DNA of 64,000 bases from Marinobacterium sp. xm-d-530 (GTDB lineage Bacteria; Pseudomonadota; Gammaproteobacteria; Pseudomonadales; Balneatricaceae). Below are positions 52,502 through 60,787 of the stretch, piece by piece. Where the stretch lies: the NCBI GenBank assembly GCA_949499045.1, contig CATEEE010000039.1, forward strand, positions 1-64,000, given 5' to 3'. The position numbers were made by a program, and so were the translations under genes. Under the pieces are notes generated by a model. That model ran no database searches, had not been told where the DNA came from, and worked only from the letters and a program-made list of their open reading frames with translations. Position 1 is the stretch's first letter. The number at the start of each line of letters is the position of its first letter.

Positions 52502-53682
52502 TACTGTGCCTCCCTGCGCAGGTTAGCCATCTCTTTTTGATGCTGTTGCAGAGCCTTCAATGATCCCGAGATATCTGGAATCGTCGGCGAGACATTCAAG
52601 GTTGTCAGCTCAGCTAGGGATTGGATCAGAACACTGGTCGTGTAGTTATCCCTATCAAAGTACTGCATCAGCAGAGACTGTGCACGTGACAAGCTGGTCG
52701 TAAAAACAGACTGCTGTTGGCGTAATAGGGCCAGTTGCGCCTGTTCTAAAAGCATTTGAATATTTTGGCGAAGATAGTGCCCTTGATCCGGTGATAGGAT
52801 CGGCTCTACCGGCTGATCGTGTCGTTGAATAACGATGAGTGACTCAAGTTTGCTGATCGCTTTAGCGAAACCGCTCGTGATGCTCTGTTGTGTTTCGGTA
52901 TCAACCTGCTCTGTAATGACGTTGTCGATCAATTCGGGCAGTTGTCTCTGTTGCTCTAGAGTGAGTGTTGGTAAGTCTTTACTACGCTCAATAAGGGCAG
53001 CAACTCGAAGGTAAGTGCCCTCTAAGTCTAAATTGGGTACTGATTCGAGTTTGGATATATCACTGGCAAGGCTTTGGCGCAGTGGGTAGAGGCTGACATC
53101 GTCTAACTCTTTAAGAATAGTGTCGGTGCTCCGCAATAAAGCCAGCGCACCTTCGGCGCGGTTTTCCATTAAGATGCGTTGGTTTGCTAAGCGCAGTAGA
53201 TATTCGGCTTCCGCCAAGCGCCAGTCGCTCTCTGAACGATCTCGGCCAGCTTCAACCTGTTTGATGGCATCGCTAAGACGTTCTTGTAGGGTGGCGATCT
53301 CTGCCGTTTGTGCCACTTTCTCCGCTTGGATCTGTTGGAAACTCTCAGTGAGCTCGGCGACTGCTGCGTTGGCATCATTGACCGCTGCCGTAGCCTCAAG
53401 TTGTTGAGCGGCACTGCGCTGATTAAAGTTTTCTTCAAGTAGGGTGAGTTTTTGCTGAGCAACGTAACCGCCGGCACCAACAGCCCCAAGAGCAACCAAG
53501 CTGATAATTGTTGCTAAAATCGCTGAAGCGCTTTTTTTAGCAGGGATCGTCTCTTTTACATCAGAACTCTGTGCAGCTGGTTCGCCAACGGTCTCGTCTA
53601 ACTTTGATTCAACAACTTCAGCTTCAAGAATCTCAGATTTTTCAACTTGCTCGGTTTGATTCTCTTTATCGGAGTGACTCAT
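52501..53682 (-). CDS. hemX: HemX-type membrane protein
   Basis: 393 residues: acidic cytoplasmic N-terminus, one membrane helix (about 54-76), and a long helical, coiled-coil periplasmic region. Often labelled uroporphyrinogen-III C-methyltransferase, but it lacks the SAM-binding methyltransferase fold, so that label is doubtful. Located 12 bases after hemD in the operon. Confidence 0.92.
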   Translation of the reverse strand: MSHSDKENQTEQVEKSEILEAEVVESKLDETVGEPAAQSSDVKETIPAKKSASAILATIISLVALGAVGAGGYVAQQKLTLLEENFNQRSAAQQLEATAAVNDANAAVAELTESFQQIQAEKVAQTAEIATLQERLSDAIKQVEAGRDRSESDWRLAEAEYLLRLANQRILMENRAEGALALLRSTDTILKELDDVSLYPLRQSLASDISKLESVPNLDLEGTYLRVAALIERSKDLPTLTLEQQRQLPELIDNVITEQVDTETQQSITSGFAKAISKLESLIVIQRHDQPVEPILSPDQGHYLRQNIQMLLEQAQLALLRQQQSVFTTSLSRAQSLLMQYFDRDNYTTSVLIQSLAELTTLNVSPTIPDISGSLKALQQHQKEMANLRREAQ

Positions 53683-53694
53683 CGCTCTATTCCT

Positions 53695-54459
53695 TTATTG
53701 AAACCGCTGCTCAAGGGCCGCGATCATGGCGCTGTCATCAGCACCGTTTGCGACTGTAATATCGGTAAAACCTAACTCATTTCCTAGATCGGCAACGCGC
53801 TGACTCGGAACAAAAATGGGTGTATCGGCAAACATACCCCACTCATCGGCAAGCTTCGCTAAATGCTCTAACGCTTCGCCACTACTGATGAGTATAGCGC
53901 CTGGTGTCTTTTTAAAACATTCTGTAAGTTCAGCATCACTGTATTCAGGCATTTGGCGCTGATAGAGATTGATTGTTTCGACCTTTGCACCACGCTCAGC
54001 TAACGTCTCTTCTAGCAGTGTTCTTCCGCCTACGCCTTTGAATATTAAGATTCGCTCACCGGAAGGTTGGGCGAATGCTGGCAGCGTTAACAGAGCTTCT
54101 GAGTCGAGTCCCTCATTGGTGGTGGCACGAATGTCATAACGGGTCAGTTCCTCCGCCGTTCCTTTGCCAATGGCGTGCCATTCAACTCCAATAGGGAGTT
54201 GTGGCCAGAGTTGATCAAGTAGATCGATGGCAATTCTAGCTGCATTTCGACTCACGACAATGATGTGTTGATAGAGGTCGAGATCGAGTAGTTTACTTTG
54301 CAGTCCTGGGGTCGATGGGTTCTCTAAATCTTCAGGAATGATCTCCAAAAGAGGTAATGGGATTGCTTTAAAGCCTCTCTCATTAAGAGCAGACATTAGC
54401 GCGCCCTGCATGGCTGCCGGGCGCGTTGTTAAAACGCTGGGTTTAGCCGCGCTCGGCAT
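53695..54459 (-). CDS. hemD: Uroporphyrinogen-III synthase
   Basis: Closes and inverts ring D of hydroxymethylbilane to give uroporphyrinogen III. 254 residues; the family is very divergent, but TTRPAAMQ at the start, IIVVSRNAARIAI, GKGTAEEL and ILISSGEALEHL are recognisable. It overlaps hemC by 17 bases, consistent with coupled translation. Confidence 0.92.
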   Translation of the reverse strand: MPSAAKPSVLTTRPAAMQGALMSALNERGFKAIPLPLLEIIPEDLENPSTPGLQSKLLDLDLYQHIIVVSRNAARIAIDLLDQLWPQLPIGVEWHAIGKGTAEELTRYDIRATTNEGLDSEALLTLPAFAQPSGERILIFKGVGGRTLLEETLAERGAKVETINLYQRQMPEYSDAELTECFKKTPGAILISSGEALEHLAKLADEWGMFADTPIFVPSQRVADLGNELGFTDITVANGADDSAMIAALEQRFQ

Positions 54460-55375
54460 ATACCTGCTCTAGAATTTCGCCAGCACCCGCTGCAAGAAGC
54501 TTTTCGGCTAACTCAACCCCCAAGGCTTCAGCGTTCTCTTTATGACCACGAATTTCATCGCGTAATACCAGAGTGCCATCAGGGCGCCCTACGAGACCGC
54601 GCAACCAAATTTGATCATCTTCCAGTTCGGCATAGCAACCGATCGGAACTTGGCAGCCCCCCTCGAGACGTTTGTTCATAGCGCGTTCGGCAATGACTCG
54701 AGCGGCGGTTTCGTCATGGTTTAACGGTGCTAATAGCGCTTGAGTCTCAAGATCATCCATTCGGCATTCAATGCCGACCGCGCCTTGGCCGCCCGCAGGT
54801 AAACTCTCGGTTGAGTCGATTTGATGCTTTATGCGATCTTTCAGCTCGAGGCGAATCAATCCGGCTGATGCTAGGATGATGGCATCGTATTCACCGGCAT
54901 CCAGTTTTCCGAGTCGGGTTTGAACATTGCCACGCAGCGTTTTGATTTCCAAATCGGGGCGGCGCTCACGCAGCTGTACTTCTCGGCGTAGTGAAGAGGT
55001 TCCTACAACGGCACCCTGAGGGAGTTCGTCAAAATGGTTATAGGTGTTGCTGACAAATGCATCTGTCGGTGTTTCGCGTTCACAGATGACTGACAACCCT
55101 AGACCTTCTGGAAACTCCATCGGTACATCTTTCATCGAGTGCACTGCGATATCCGCACGGCCTTCGAGCATGGATACTTCTAACTCCTTAACAAAAAGAC
55201 CTTTACCGCCAATTTTGGCGAGCGGTGTATCCAAGATCTTATCGCCGCGGGTCACCATAGTGACGAGCTCAACGTTTAGGTCGGAATGTAACTCTTCGAG
55301 ACGGGCTTTGACGAATTCTGCTTGCCATAAAGCGAGTAAGCTTTGGCGAGTCGCAATGCGGAGTGTGCGTGACAT
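54443..55375 (-). CDS. hemC: Porphobilinogen deaminase (hydroxymethylbilane synthase)
   Basis: Polymerises four porphobilinogens. The 310 residues start LRIATRQSLLALWQAEFVK; the dipyrromethane cofactor cysteine is Cys241 in RLEGGCQVPIG; GTSSLRREVQLRERRPDL is the phosphate-binding region. First gene of hemCDXY and divergent from argH. Confidence 0.97.
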   Translation of the reverse strand: MSRTLRIATRQSLLALWQAEFVKARLEELHSDLNVELVTMVTRGDKILDTPLAKIGGKGLFVKELEVSMLEGRADIAVHSMKDVPMEFPEGLGLSVICERETPTDAFVSNTYNHFDELPQGAVVGTSSLRREVQLRERRPDLEIKTLRGNVQTRLGKLDAGEYDAIILASAGLIRLELKDRIKHQIDSTESLPAGGQGAVGIECRMDDLETQALLAPLNHDETAARVIAERAMNKRLEGGCQVPIGCYAELEDDQIWLRGLVGRPDGTLVLRDEIRGHKENAEALGVELAEKLLAAGAGEILEQVYAERG

Positions 55376-55473
55376 GAAACTTCCAAATAGAGATCATTTT
55401 TTCGAATTGTCTAAGTGTATCAGATGTCTCTGCTAAATTGAGCGTCTGGACGGGTTATTAGATCGGCTGAGAG

Positions 55474-55482
55474 TGCTATAAT
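55474..55482 (+). promoter_or_regulatory. Extended -10 promoter of argH
   Basis: TGCTATAAT is a perfect extended -10 (TGnTATAAT) 58 bases upstream of the argH start. The -35 is weak, which an extended -10 can compensate. Confidence 0.65.
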
Positions 55483-55540
55483 TGCGCCACTATTTTATAC
55501 GGTGTCATCCACCGAGACAGTTTCAAGAGAGGTAAATGAG

Positions 55541-56938
55541 ATGAGTGATCAAACGAACCAGCAGTGGGGTGGTCGTTTTAGTGAGGCAACCGATGCGTTT
55601 GTGGCTCGATTCACCGCTTCAGTGGATTTTGATCAGCGTCTCTACCGTCAAGACATTCAGGGCTCTATTGCGCATGCGCGCATGTTAACCAAAGTGGGCG
55701 TTCTGACTGAAGATGAACGCGATGCAATCATTAAGGGTCTGGGTGAAATCCGCATTGAGATTGAACGGGGTGACTTCGAATGGTCTGTTGCGCTGGAAGA
55801 TGTGCACATGAACATTGAAGCGGCACTGACCAAGAAAATTGGCATTACCGGTAAAAAGCTGCACACGGGACGCTCGCGTAACGACCAAGTAGCAACGGAT
55901 ATCCGTCTCTACATGCGTGATGAGATTGATCAGATTTTGTCTGAAATTACACGTCTGCAAACGGGTCTATTGGATCTGGCTGAGCGCAATGCTGACACCA
56001 TCATGCCAGGCTTTACTCACCTGCAAACGGCACAGCCTGTCACCTTTGGCCACCACCTCTTGGCATGGTACGAGATGCTTTGTCGTGACTACGAGCGCTT
56101 TGCAGACTGCCGTAAGCGTGTCAATGTGATGCCACTTGGTGCTGCTGCTCTGGCGGGTACGACTTACCCAATCGATCGTCACTACACGGCCGAGCTTCTG
56201 GATTTTACAATGCCAGCTCGTAACTCATTGGATGCTGTGTCAGATCGTGATTTCGCTATTGAATTCTGTGCCGCTTCCAGTGTGCTACTGATGCACATGA
56301 CTCGTATGTCAGAAGAGCTAGTGCTTTGGACGTCTGCACAGTTTAACTTTATCAATCTTCCAGACCGCTTCTGTACCGGCTCTTCGATCATGCCGCAGAA
56401 GAAGAACCCAGACGTGCCAGAGCTGGTGCGAGGTAAATCGGGTCGTGTCTACGGGCATCTTATGTCGTTGCTAACCTTGATGAAGTCACAACCCTTGGCG
56501 TACAACAAAGATAACCAAGAAGATAAAGAGCCTCTGTTTGATGCGGTGGATACGGTACAAGGCTGTCTGCGTGCGTTTGGTGATATGGTGCCTGCCATTG
56601 AAGCCCGTCCTGAAGAGATGCGTGAAGCGGCTCGTCGTGGTTTCTCAACTGCAACTGACTTAGCAGACTACCTTGTGCGTGCGGGCGTTGCTTTCCGTGA
56701 TGCTCATGAAATCGTCGGGCTATCGGTGGCTTATGGTATTAAAACAGGCAAAGACCTTTCAGATATGACCCTTGAAGAGTTACGTCAGTTCTCCGATCAG
56801 ATTCATGAAGATGTCTTTGAAGTGCTAACCCTTGAGGGGTCAGTGGCTGCTCGTGACCATATCGGGGGTACCGCTCCTAACCAAGTTCGATTGGCTGTAA
56901 CAGCGGGTCGAAAAGAGTTGGCGAATCGCGCTGATTAA
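55541..56938 (+). CDS. argH: Argininosuccinate lyase
   Basis: Last step of arginine synthesis: splits argininosuccinate to arginine and fumarate. From ATG 55541 there are 465 residues (E. coli 457). The superfamily signature GSSIMPQKKNPDVPEL is intact, as are HTGRSRNDQVATD and TYPIDRHYTAELL. GAGAGG at 55527-55532 supports the start; an in-frame GTG at 55502 is not needed. Confidence 0.97.
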   Translation: MSDQTNQQWGGRFSEATDAFVARFTASVDFDQRLYRQDIQGSIAHARMLTKVGVLTEDERDAIIKGLGEIRIEIERGDFEWSVALEDVHMNIEAALTKKIGITGKKLHTGRSRNDQVATDIRLYMRDEIDQILSEITRLQTGLLDLAERNADTIMPGFTHLQTAQPVTFGHHLLAWYEMLCRDYERFADCRKRVNVMPLGAAALAGTTYPIDRHYTAELLDFTMPARNSLDAVSDRDFAIEFCAASSVLLMHMTRMSEELVLWTSAQFNFINLPDRFCTGSSIMPQKKNPDVPELVRGKSGRVYGHLMSLLTLMKSQPLAYNKDNQEDKEPLFDAVDTVQGCLRAFGDMVPAIEARPEEMREAARRGFSTATDLADYLVRAGVAFRDAHEIVGLSVAYGIKTGKDLSDMTLEELRQFSDQIHEDVFEVLTLEGSVAARDHIGGTAPNQVRLAVTAGRKELANRAD

Positions 56939-56956
56939 CCTTCGCCAATGCTAAAC

Positions 56957-56990
56957 AAAAAAACTGCCTACGGGCAGTTTTTTTGTTTTT
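56957..56990. terminator. Terminator between argH and the GcvR-like gene
   Basis: ACTGCC and GGCAGT pair around TACG, with A-run before and T-run after; bidirectional. Confidence 0.92.
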
Positions 56991-56999
56991 AGCCACCCA

Positions 57000-57512
57000 T
57001 TATGCAAAGGTGATGTCGACCATTAGGTCGGATGCGATCTCTTCCAGTGCTGCTTGCACGCTGTCTAGATCAACACTTTTTGGCACTTGAAGCTCACCTT
57101 TGGCTTTAAAGAGAAGCTCAGATGACATAGAGCCCGGTGTCAGTTCAGTCTCTAGGCTGGCGACGTTGATGCCTAAAAGCGAAAGGGTGTTTGAGATATC
57201 ACGGACGATACCCTGTTTGTCGTGACCGACCAAATCAAGCGTGACCGTTTCATACTCGGTAGTGCTCGCTTCACTGTCACTGACTTCGCAGGATACGCGA
57301 ATGCCTTGATCTTTAAGGTTGTTCAGTGCGCTCGTTAAACTGTCCAAATTTGCAGCAGGTACATCAACTACAACAACCCCCGCGAATTTACCCGCCAGTT
57401 GCGATAGACTGGATTCAGACCAGTTACCCTGGTGCTCTGATATGGCTGCAGAGATTAGGTTTACGAGTCCTGGTTTATCATCAGCAATAAAGCTGAGCAC
57501 TAAAGATTTCAT
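57000..57512 (-). CDS. GcvR-like ACT-domain protein
   Basis: 170 residues made of two ACT domains (about 3-75 and 90-168). The second carries DLVGHDKQGIVRDISNTLSLLGINV, the usual ACT ligand loop. GcvR in E. coli binds GcvA and represses the glycine cleavage operon; other members of the family have unknown partners. No gcv genes are nearby, so the target is not shown by the sequence. Confidence 0.82.
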   Translation of the reverse strand: MKSLVLSFIADDKPGLVNLISAAISEHQGNWSESSLSQLAGKFAGVVVVDVPAANLDSLTSALNNLKDQGIRVSCEVSDSEASTTEYETVTLDLVGHDKQGIVRDISNTLSLLGINVASLETELTPGSMSSELLFKAKGELQVPKSVDLDSVQAALEEIASDLMVDITFA

Positions 57513-57605
57513 TATCGTCGTTCCACAGAAAGGATGCTCTAAAGCATGATCGTTGTTAGGTTTGTCTCAAAGACTAGCACTTTGTTTGGCAAGTGTGCAT
57601 AACTG

Positions 57606-58523
57606 ATGGATATTTTTGCGGCCCTTTGGCCGGTCTTTGCCCTTCTGCTTTTAGGTGTGTTGATCAATCGAGTCCAGTTCGTTGATCACAGCTTTTGGAA
57701 CGGTGCAGAGAAGATCATCTACTACCTCTGCTTTCCAGCCTTGTTAGTGACTAGGCTTGCAGCAGCCGACTTTAATGGCAATGAATCTTTGGTCCTGATT
57801 GAAGCGGTACTACTTCTTTTAGCACTAGGCTCGCTGTTTTTACTGGGTTTGCAGAGGGTTTTGAAATTCAGAGCAGCCTCTTTTACGTCGGTGTATCAAG
57901 GGGGTCTACGTTTTAATACCTACATCACATTGGCTATTGCAGCGAGCTTGATTCCGGGTCAGGGCTTGGTCATTGCTGCCATCATCGCTTCAGTTATGAT
58001 TCCCCTGCTCAATCTACTCTGTGTGTTGGTGTTTGCTATTTACAGCGATAAACGACCCTCTGTTTTAACGGTATTAAAGCAGATATTGAGTAATCCACTG
58101 ATTGTTGCTTGTCTACTTGGGTTGGCGTTGAACCTCTCCAGTTTGGGAATACCGAGTCTAGTCTCTCCTGTGCTGGAACTGTTGGCTCAGGTTGCTTTGC
58201 CGTTGGGTCTTCTTGCAGTTGGTGCCGGAATCAATCTAAAGGCCATGCGTTCTTCAGGTTTGCCACTGATGATGGGAGTTGTTGCTCGGTTAATCGTAAT
58301 GCCTCTTTTGGCATTGGCGGTTGGATTGATGCTTCAGTTATCACCAAACGCGCTGCTTATTTTTATGGTATTTGCCTCGGTACCAACGGCTTCAGCGGCC
58401 TACATTCTGGCAAAACAGCTGAATGGGGATGCCCCATTGGTTGCGAATATTCTCTCTACACAGACCTTGTTATCTATGTTGACCTTACCGGTGGCTCTAT
58501 CTTTGCCGGGTCTGATTCTGTGA
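57606..58523 (+). CDS. AEC-family transporter (auxin efflux carrier type)
   Basis: 305 residues with about ten membrane helices in two halves of five. The first has FALLLLGVLINR, the second has NPLIVACLLGLALNLS, LLAVGAGINLK and FASVPTASAAYILAKQL, typical AEC segments. Bacterial members export or import small organic acids or amino acids; the substrate cannot be read from sequence. Standalone gene. Confidence 0.88.
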   Translation: MDIFAALWPVFALLLLGVLINRVQFVDHSFWNGAEKIIYYLCFPALLVTRLAAADFNGNESLVLIEAVLLLLALGSLFLLGLQRVLKFRAASFTSVYQGGLRFNTYITLAIAASLIPGQGLVIAAIIASVMIPLLNLLCVLVFAIYSDKRPSVLTVLKQILSNPLIVACLLGLALNLSSLGIPSLVSPVLELLAQVALPLGLLAVGAGINLKAMRSSGLPLMMGVVARLIVMPLLALAVGLMLQLSPNALLIFMVFASVPTASAAYILAKQLNGDAPLVANILSTQTLLSMLTLPVALSLPGLIL

Positions 58524-58618
58524 ACAGATAATAATTTTTAAATTTTTTTGAAACTATTTTGAACTTTTTTCTGATGCTGCGGTCTTATTAAATAAGCCTC
58601 CTAGTTTCAGTTCAAAAT

Positions 58619-58711
58619 ATGAAAATGAAACAATCTCCAGACCTATTGCTGCTTCTCACGGTTACTTTAGTAACCGGAGTTGCAGTGACCGGGTTGATCC
58701 AGTTGATCTAA
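58619..58711 (+). CDS. Possible 30-residue membrane peptide
   Basis: ATG 58619 to TAA 58711 encodes MKMKQSPD followed by an uninterrupted hydrophobic helix to the end (LLLLLTVTLVTGVAVTGLIQ). Positive N-terminus plus one helix is the form of genuine small membrane proteins. Against it: no Shine-Dalgarno site is visible near the ATG. A perfect 7-bp hairpin (CGGTTAC/GTAACCG) lies inside. Located between the AEC gene and ygfA. Confidence 0.45.
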   Translation: MKMKQSPDLLLLLTVTLVTGVAVTGLIQLI

Positions 58712-58720
58712 GCACACTCT

Positions 58721-59314
58721 TTAAGCCATATAGCGTCTCTTGTCAGTCGCAATGCCATGCATTGGAATATCCCAGGATTGTATCGGTAGTTGCTCAACCT
58801 TCTGCAGCTCATGTGCCACACCAATGAGTTTTGGGCCGTGCATAAAGCCTTTTTTCTGTGTGAACTCGAAGGTTCTATCGTAGTAACCGCCCCCCATGCC
58901 CATGCGTCCGCCCCTTTGATCAAAGGCAACCAGTGGCATCAGTACCAAATCTACAGCCCAGGCAGGCGTGTGCGAGCGCTTTAGTTTGGGTTCCCAGATC
59001 TTATAGCGATTTTGATTCATTAGAGTGTTGGATTGGTAATTAGTAAACCAGAGTCGATTGTGTCTGACAGGATGCAGCACTGGCAGGTAGACAGATTTTT
59101 TAAGCTTCCAACACAATGTAATCAGCGGGTTTAAATCGATTTCTCCATCGTTAGCTAGGTAGACCGCAATGCGTTTAGCGCGATGAAAGAAGGGGGCTTT
59201 TCTGAGTTGGTGAGCTAATGAGAGTGCAGCACGCTTCTGCTGTTTGCTAGAAAGTGCACGTCGTGCACGACGTTTCTCTAGACGAATGGTTTTTCTATCT
59301 TCGGTACTGAGCAT
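58721..59314 (-). CDS. ygfA: 5-formyltetrahydrofolate cyclo-ligase
   Basis: Converts 5-formyl-THF to methenyl-THF with ATP. 197 residues: RLEKRRARRAL at the N-terminus, VAVYLANDGEID-like segment (IAVYLANDGEIDLNPLI) and the ATP/Mg block FDQRGGRMGMGGGYYDRTF. It lies right behind 6S RNA, the conserved ssrS-ygfA unit, so part of its message may come by read-through from the 6S promoter. Confidence 0.95.
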   Translation of the reverse strand: MLSTEDRKTIRLEKRRARRALSSKQQKRAALSLAHQLRKAPFFHRAKRIAVYLANDGEIDLNPLITLCWKLKKSVYLPVLHPVRHNRLWFTNYQSNTLMNQNRYKIWEPKLKRSHTPAWAVDLVLMPLVAFDQRGGRMGMGGGYYDRTFEFTQKKGFMHGPKLIGVAHELQKVEQLPIQSWDIPMHGIATDKRRYMA

Positions 59315-59322
59315 AGAGAAAA

Positions 59323-59496
59323 GACCCCAGGATGCCGGTGGTGTTCTTGGCCCTGAACCCGAAGGTTCAGAGTGGATACGAGTATAAATATATTAGGCTT
59401 TCCGCACGCGGACATGCTCACAATACTTATTCCCCGCATCCGGGAAAATGATTATCGGCTCGAGGGACTTGAACAACTGTCGAACATCCCAGGGTT
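59323..59496 (-). ncRNA. ssrS: 6S RNA
   Basis: Small RNA that binds sigma-70 polymerase by mimicking an open promoter. Read on the minus strand, the 5' part CCCTGGGATGTTCGAC pairs with the 3' part GGCATCCTGGGGTC to close the long hairpin. Internal landmarks match E. coli 6S: AGTCCCTCGAGCCGATA, GTGAGCATGTCCGCGTGCGG and GAACCTTCGGGTTCAGGG. About 174 nt (E. coli 184). Ends are estimated from the TATAAT box and the closing helix. Location between zapA and ygfA is the conserved one. Confidence 0.93.
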
Positions 59497-59502
59497 GTTT
59501 TA

Positions 59503-59508
59503 ATTATA
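59503..59508 (-). promoter_or_regulatory. -10 box of 6S RNA
   Basis: TATAAT on the minus strand, about seven bases upstream of the inferred 6S 5' end; no strong -35 seen. Confidence 0.7.
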
Positions 59509-59548
59509 ACCTTCTGAAGCCGCTATAAAAGGTTTAAAGGGCAGAAAA

Positions 59549-59830
59549 CTATGAAAATTTTGCAAGCGTCGCGTCGATTTTATCGATTATCTGCTTGGAT
59601 TCATCATGTGAGCTTGCTTCGGCTTTCGATGAATTCAGATTGTCATAACTTAAGTTGAGAGCCGCCATAACGGCTATACGTTCCATGCCCAGCAGTTTGC
59701 CACTGCTAGAAATTTCACGCATTTTACCGTCCAAGTTCTCTGCTGCTGCAATAAGCCCTGCTTCAGCGCCGGCTGGGCAGCTAAGTGTGTACTCTTTATC
59801 TAGAAGAGAGACCGTCAATGTGTTGCTCAT
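59549..59830 (-). CDS. zapA: Cell division protein ZapA
   Basis: Promotes FtsZ filament bundling at the division ring. 93 residues: the N-terminal VSLLDKEYTLSCPAG, then ENLDGKMREI and ERIAVMAALNLSYD, then a C-terminal coiled coil. Its start overlaps the stop of the upstream coiled-coil gene by four bases. Confidence 0.93.
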   Translation of the reverse strand: MSNTLTVSLLDKEYTLSCPAGAEAGLIAAAENLDGKMREISSSGKLLGMERIAVMAALNLSYDNLNSSKAEASSHDESKQIIDKIDATLAKFS

Positions 59831-60036
59831 GAACTTTTCTCCAAAACTCGAAGGCGATTCAACATTGATTCAACACGGCTACGAGTGCCTTCGTGTATTT
59901 TGAGTAGCTGAGCACGCTCCTCCTTCAACTTAAGGTTCTGTGTCTGTAGATGACGATTCTGCTCATCCAGTTTTTGTACCAATTCGATCAACTGATCAAC
60001 TTTGGTGGCGAGCATTGCTTGGTTTGCTTCTGACAT
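59827..60036 (-). CDS. ZapB-like coiled-coil protein (TIGR02449 family)
   Basis: 69 residues, nearly all heptad coiled coil (KVDQLIELVQKLDEQNRHLQ and onward). Start ATG 60036 has GAGG seven bases upstream. This short family is encoded directly before zapA in many gammaproteobacteria and is thought to act at division, but the function is inferred from position and resemblance to ZapB. Confidence 0.85.
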   Translation of the reverse strand: MSEANQAMLATKVDQLIELVQKLDEQNRHLQTQNLKLKEERAQLLKIHEGTRSRVESMLNRLRVLEKSS

Positions 60037-60223
60037 TGACTGCCTCAAAAGTTTTGATTTCAGAACATATTAGCAGGCAGTTGCATTGGGTCAATGATCT
60101 GCATAGCTCCAAAGAGCGCAAAATGCTAGGATCAACACCGATAAATGCTCTTGAAAGAGGTCGTCTTAAACACCGTCTTAGGAGCATCTGAACCTTTATT
60201 TCTATCGTAATAAGTGAGAGTCA

Positions 60224-60787
60224 ATGAGCGCGCCAGATTTTGATCAACTAGCCAATTTAATGATTGAAGAGGGAGCCATTGCTTTTTCCCCCTCCGAACT
60301 GCATGGTGCGATCGTTGGGCAGCTCACAGCCGCTAGACGTTTTGATAAGACAACTCTTGAGGCGTTTTGTGTCACTCAGTTGGATATCACTCGTATCGCT
60401 CTTGAGAGCAGTAGCGAGAAGTTGATGGCACTCTACACTCAGATTTTAGAACAGCTGGAATCATCCGCGTTTGAATTGGCTATTTTGCTACCGGATGATG
60501 AGCAGTCCCTGGCTGAGCGTGCAGAGCATTTAGGGCTTTGGGTGACTGGTTTCTTGGCAGGATTTGGCATGGCGATCGGTGATCAAGGGCAGCACCTATC
60601 CAATGATGCGCAAGATGGTCTGAAAGACTTGGTGCAGATTGCTCAAATTGAAGCAGATGGTCAGGCAGAAGAGGATGAAAACCTTCTGATGGAGGTTGAG
60701 GAGTACGTTCGCATGGCGGCCATGTTGTTGTTTAGTGAATGTAATAAAGTGGAGTCTACTGAGGCTGATAAGCCGGTAATGCACTGA
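60224..60787 (+). CDS. ygfB: UPF0149 family protein YgfB
   Basis: 187 residues of the YgfB/YecA helical family; HGAIVGQLTAAR near the N-terminus and LGLWVTGFLAGFG in the middle are diagnostic. In Pseudomonas aeruginosa YgfB affects beta-lactam resistance through regulation; its role here is unknown. Its stop overlaps the pepP start by one base. Confidence 0.93.
   Translation: MSAPDFDQLANLMIEEGAIAFSPSELHGAIVGQLTAARRFDKTTLEAFCVTQLDITRIALESSSEKLMALYTQILEQLESSAFELAILLPDDEQSLAERAEHLGLWVTGFLAGFGMAIGDQGQHLSNDAQDGLKDLVQIAQIEADGQAEEDENLLMEVEEYVRMAAMLLFSECNKVESTEADKPVMH

Noticed and set aside
52501..53682. hemX as a uroporphyrinogen-III C-methyltransferase
   Set aside because: The protein is a membrane-anchored coiled coil with no SAM-binding methyltransferase fold. 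The enzyme name is a transferred label.
57585..57605. Sigma-54-like GG/GC pair before the AEC gene
   Set aside because: TTGGCAAGTGTGCA has the wrong GG-to-GC spacing (7 instead of 10).
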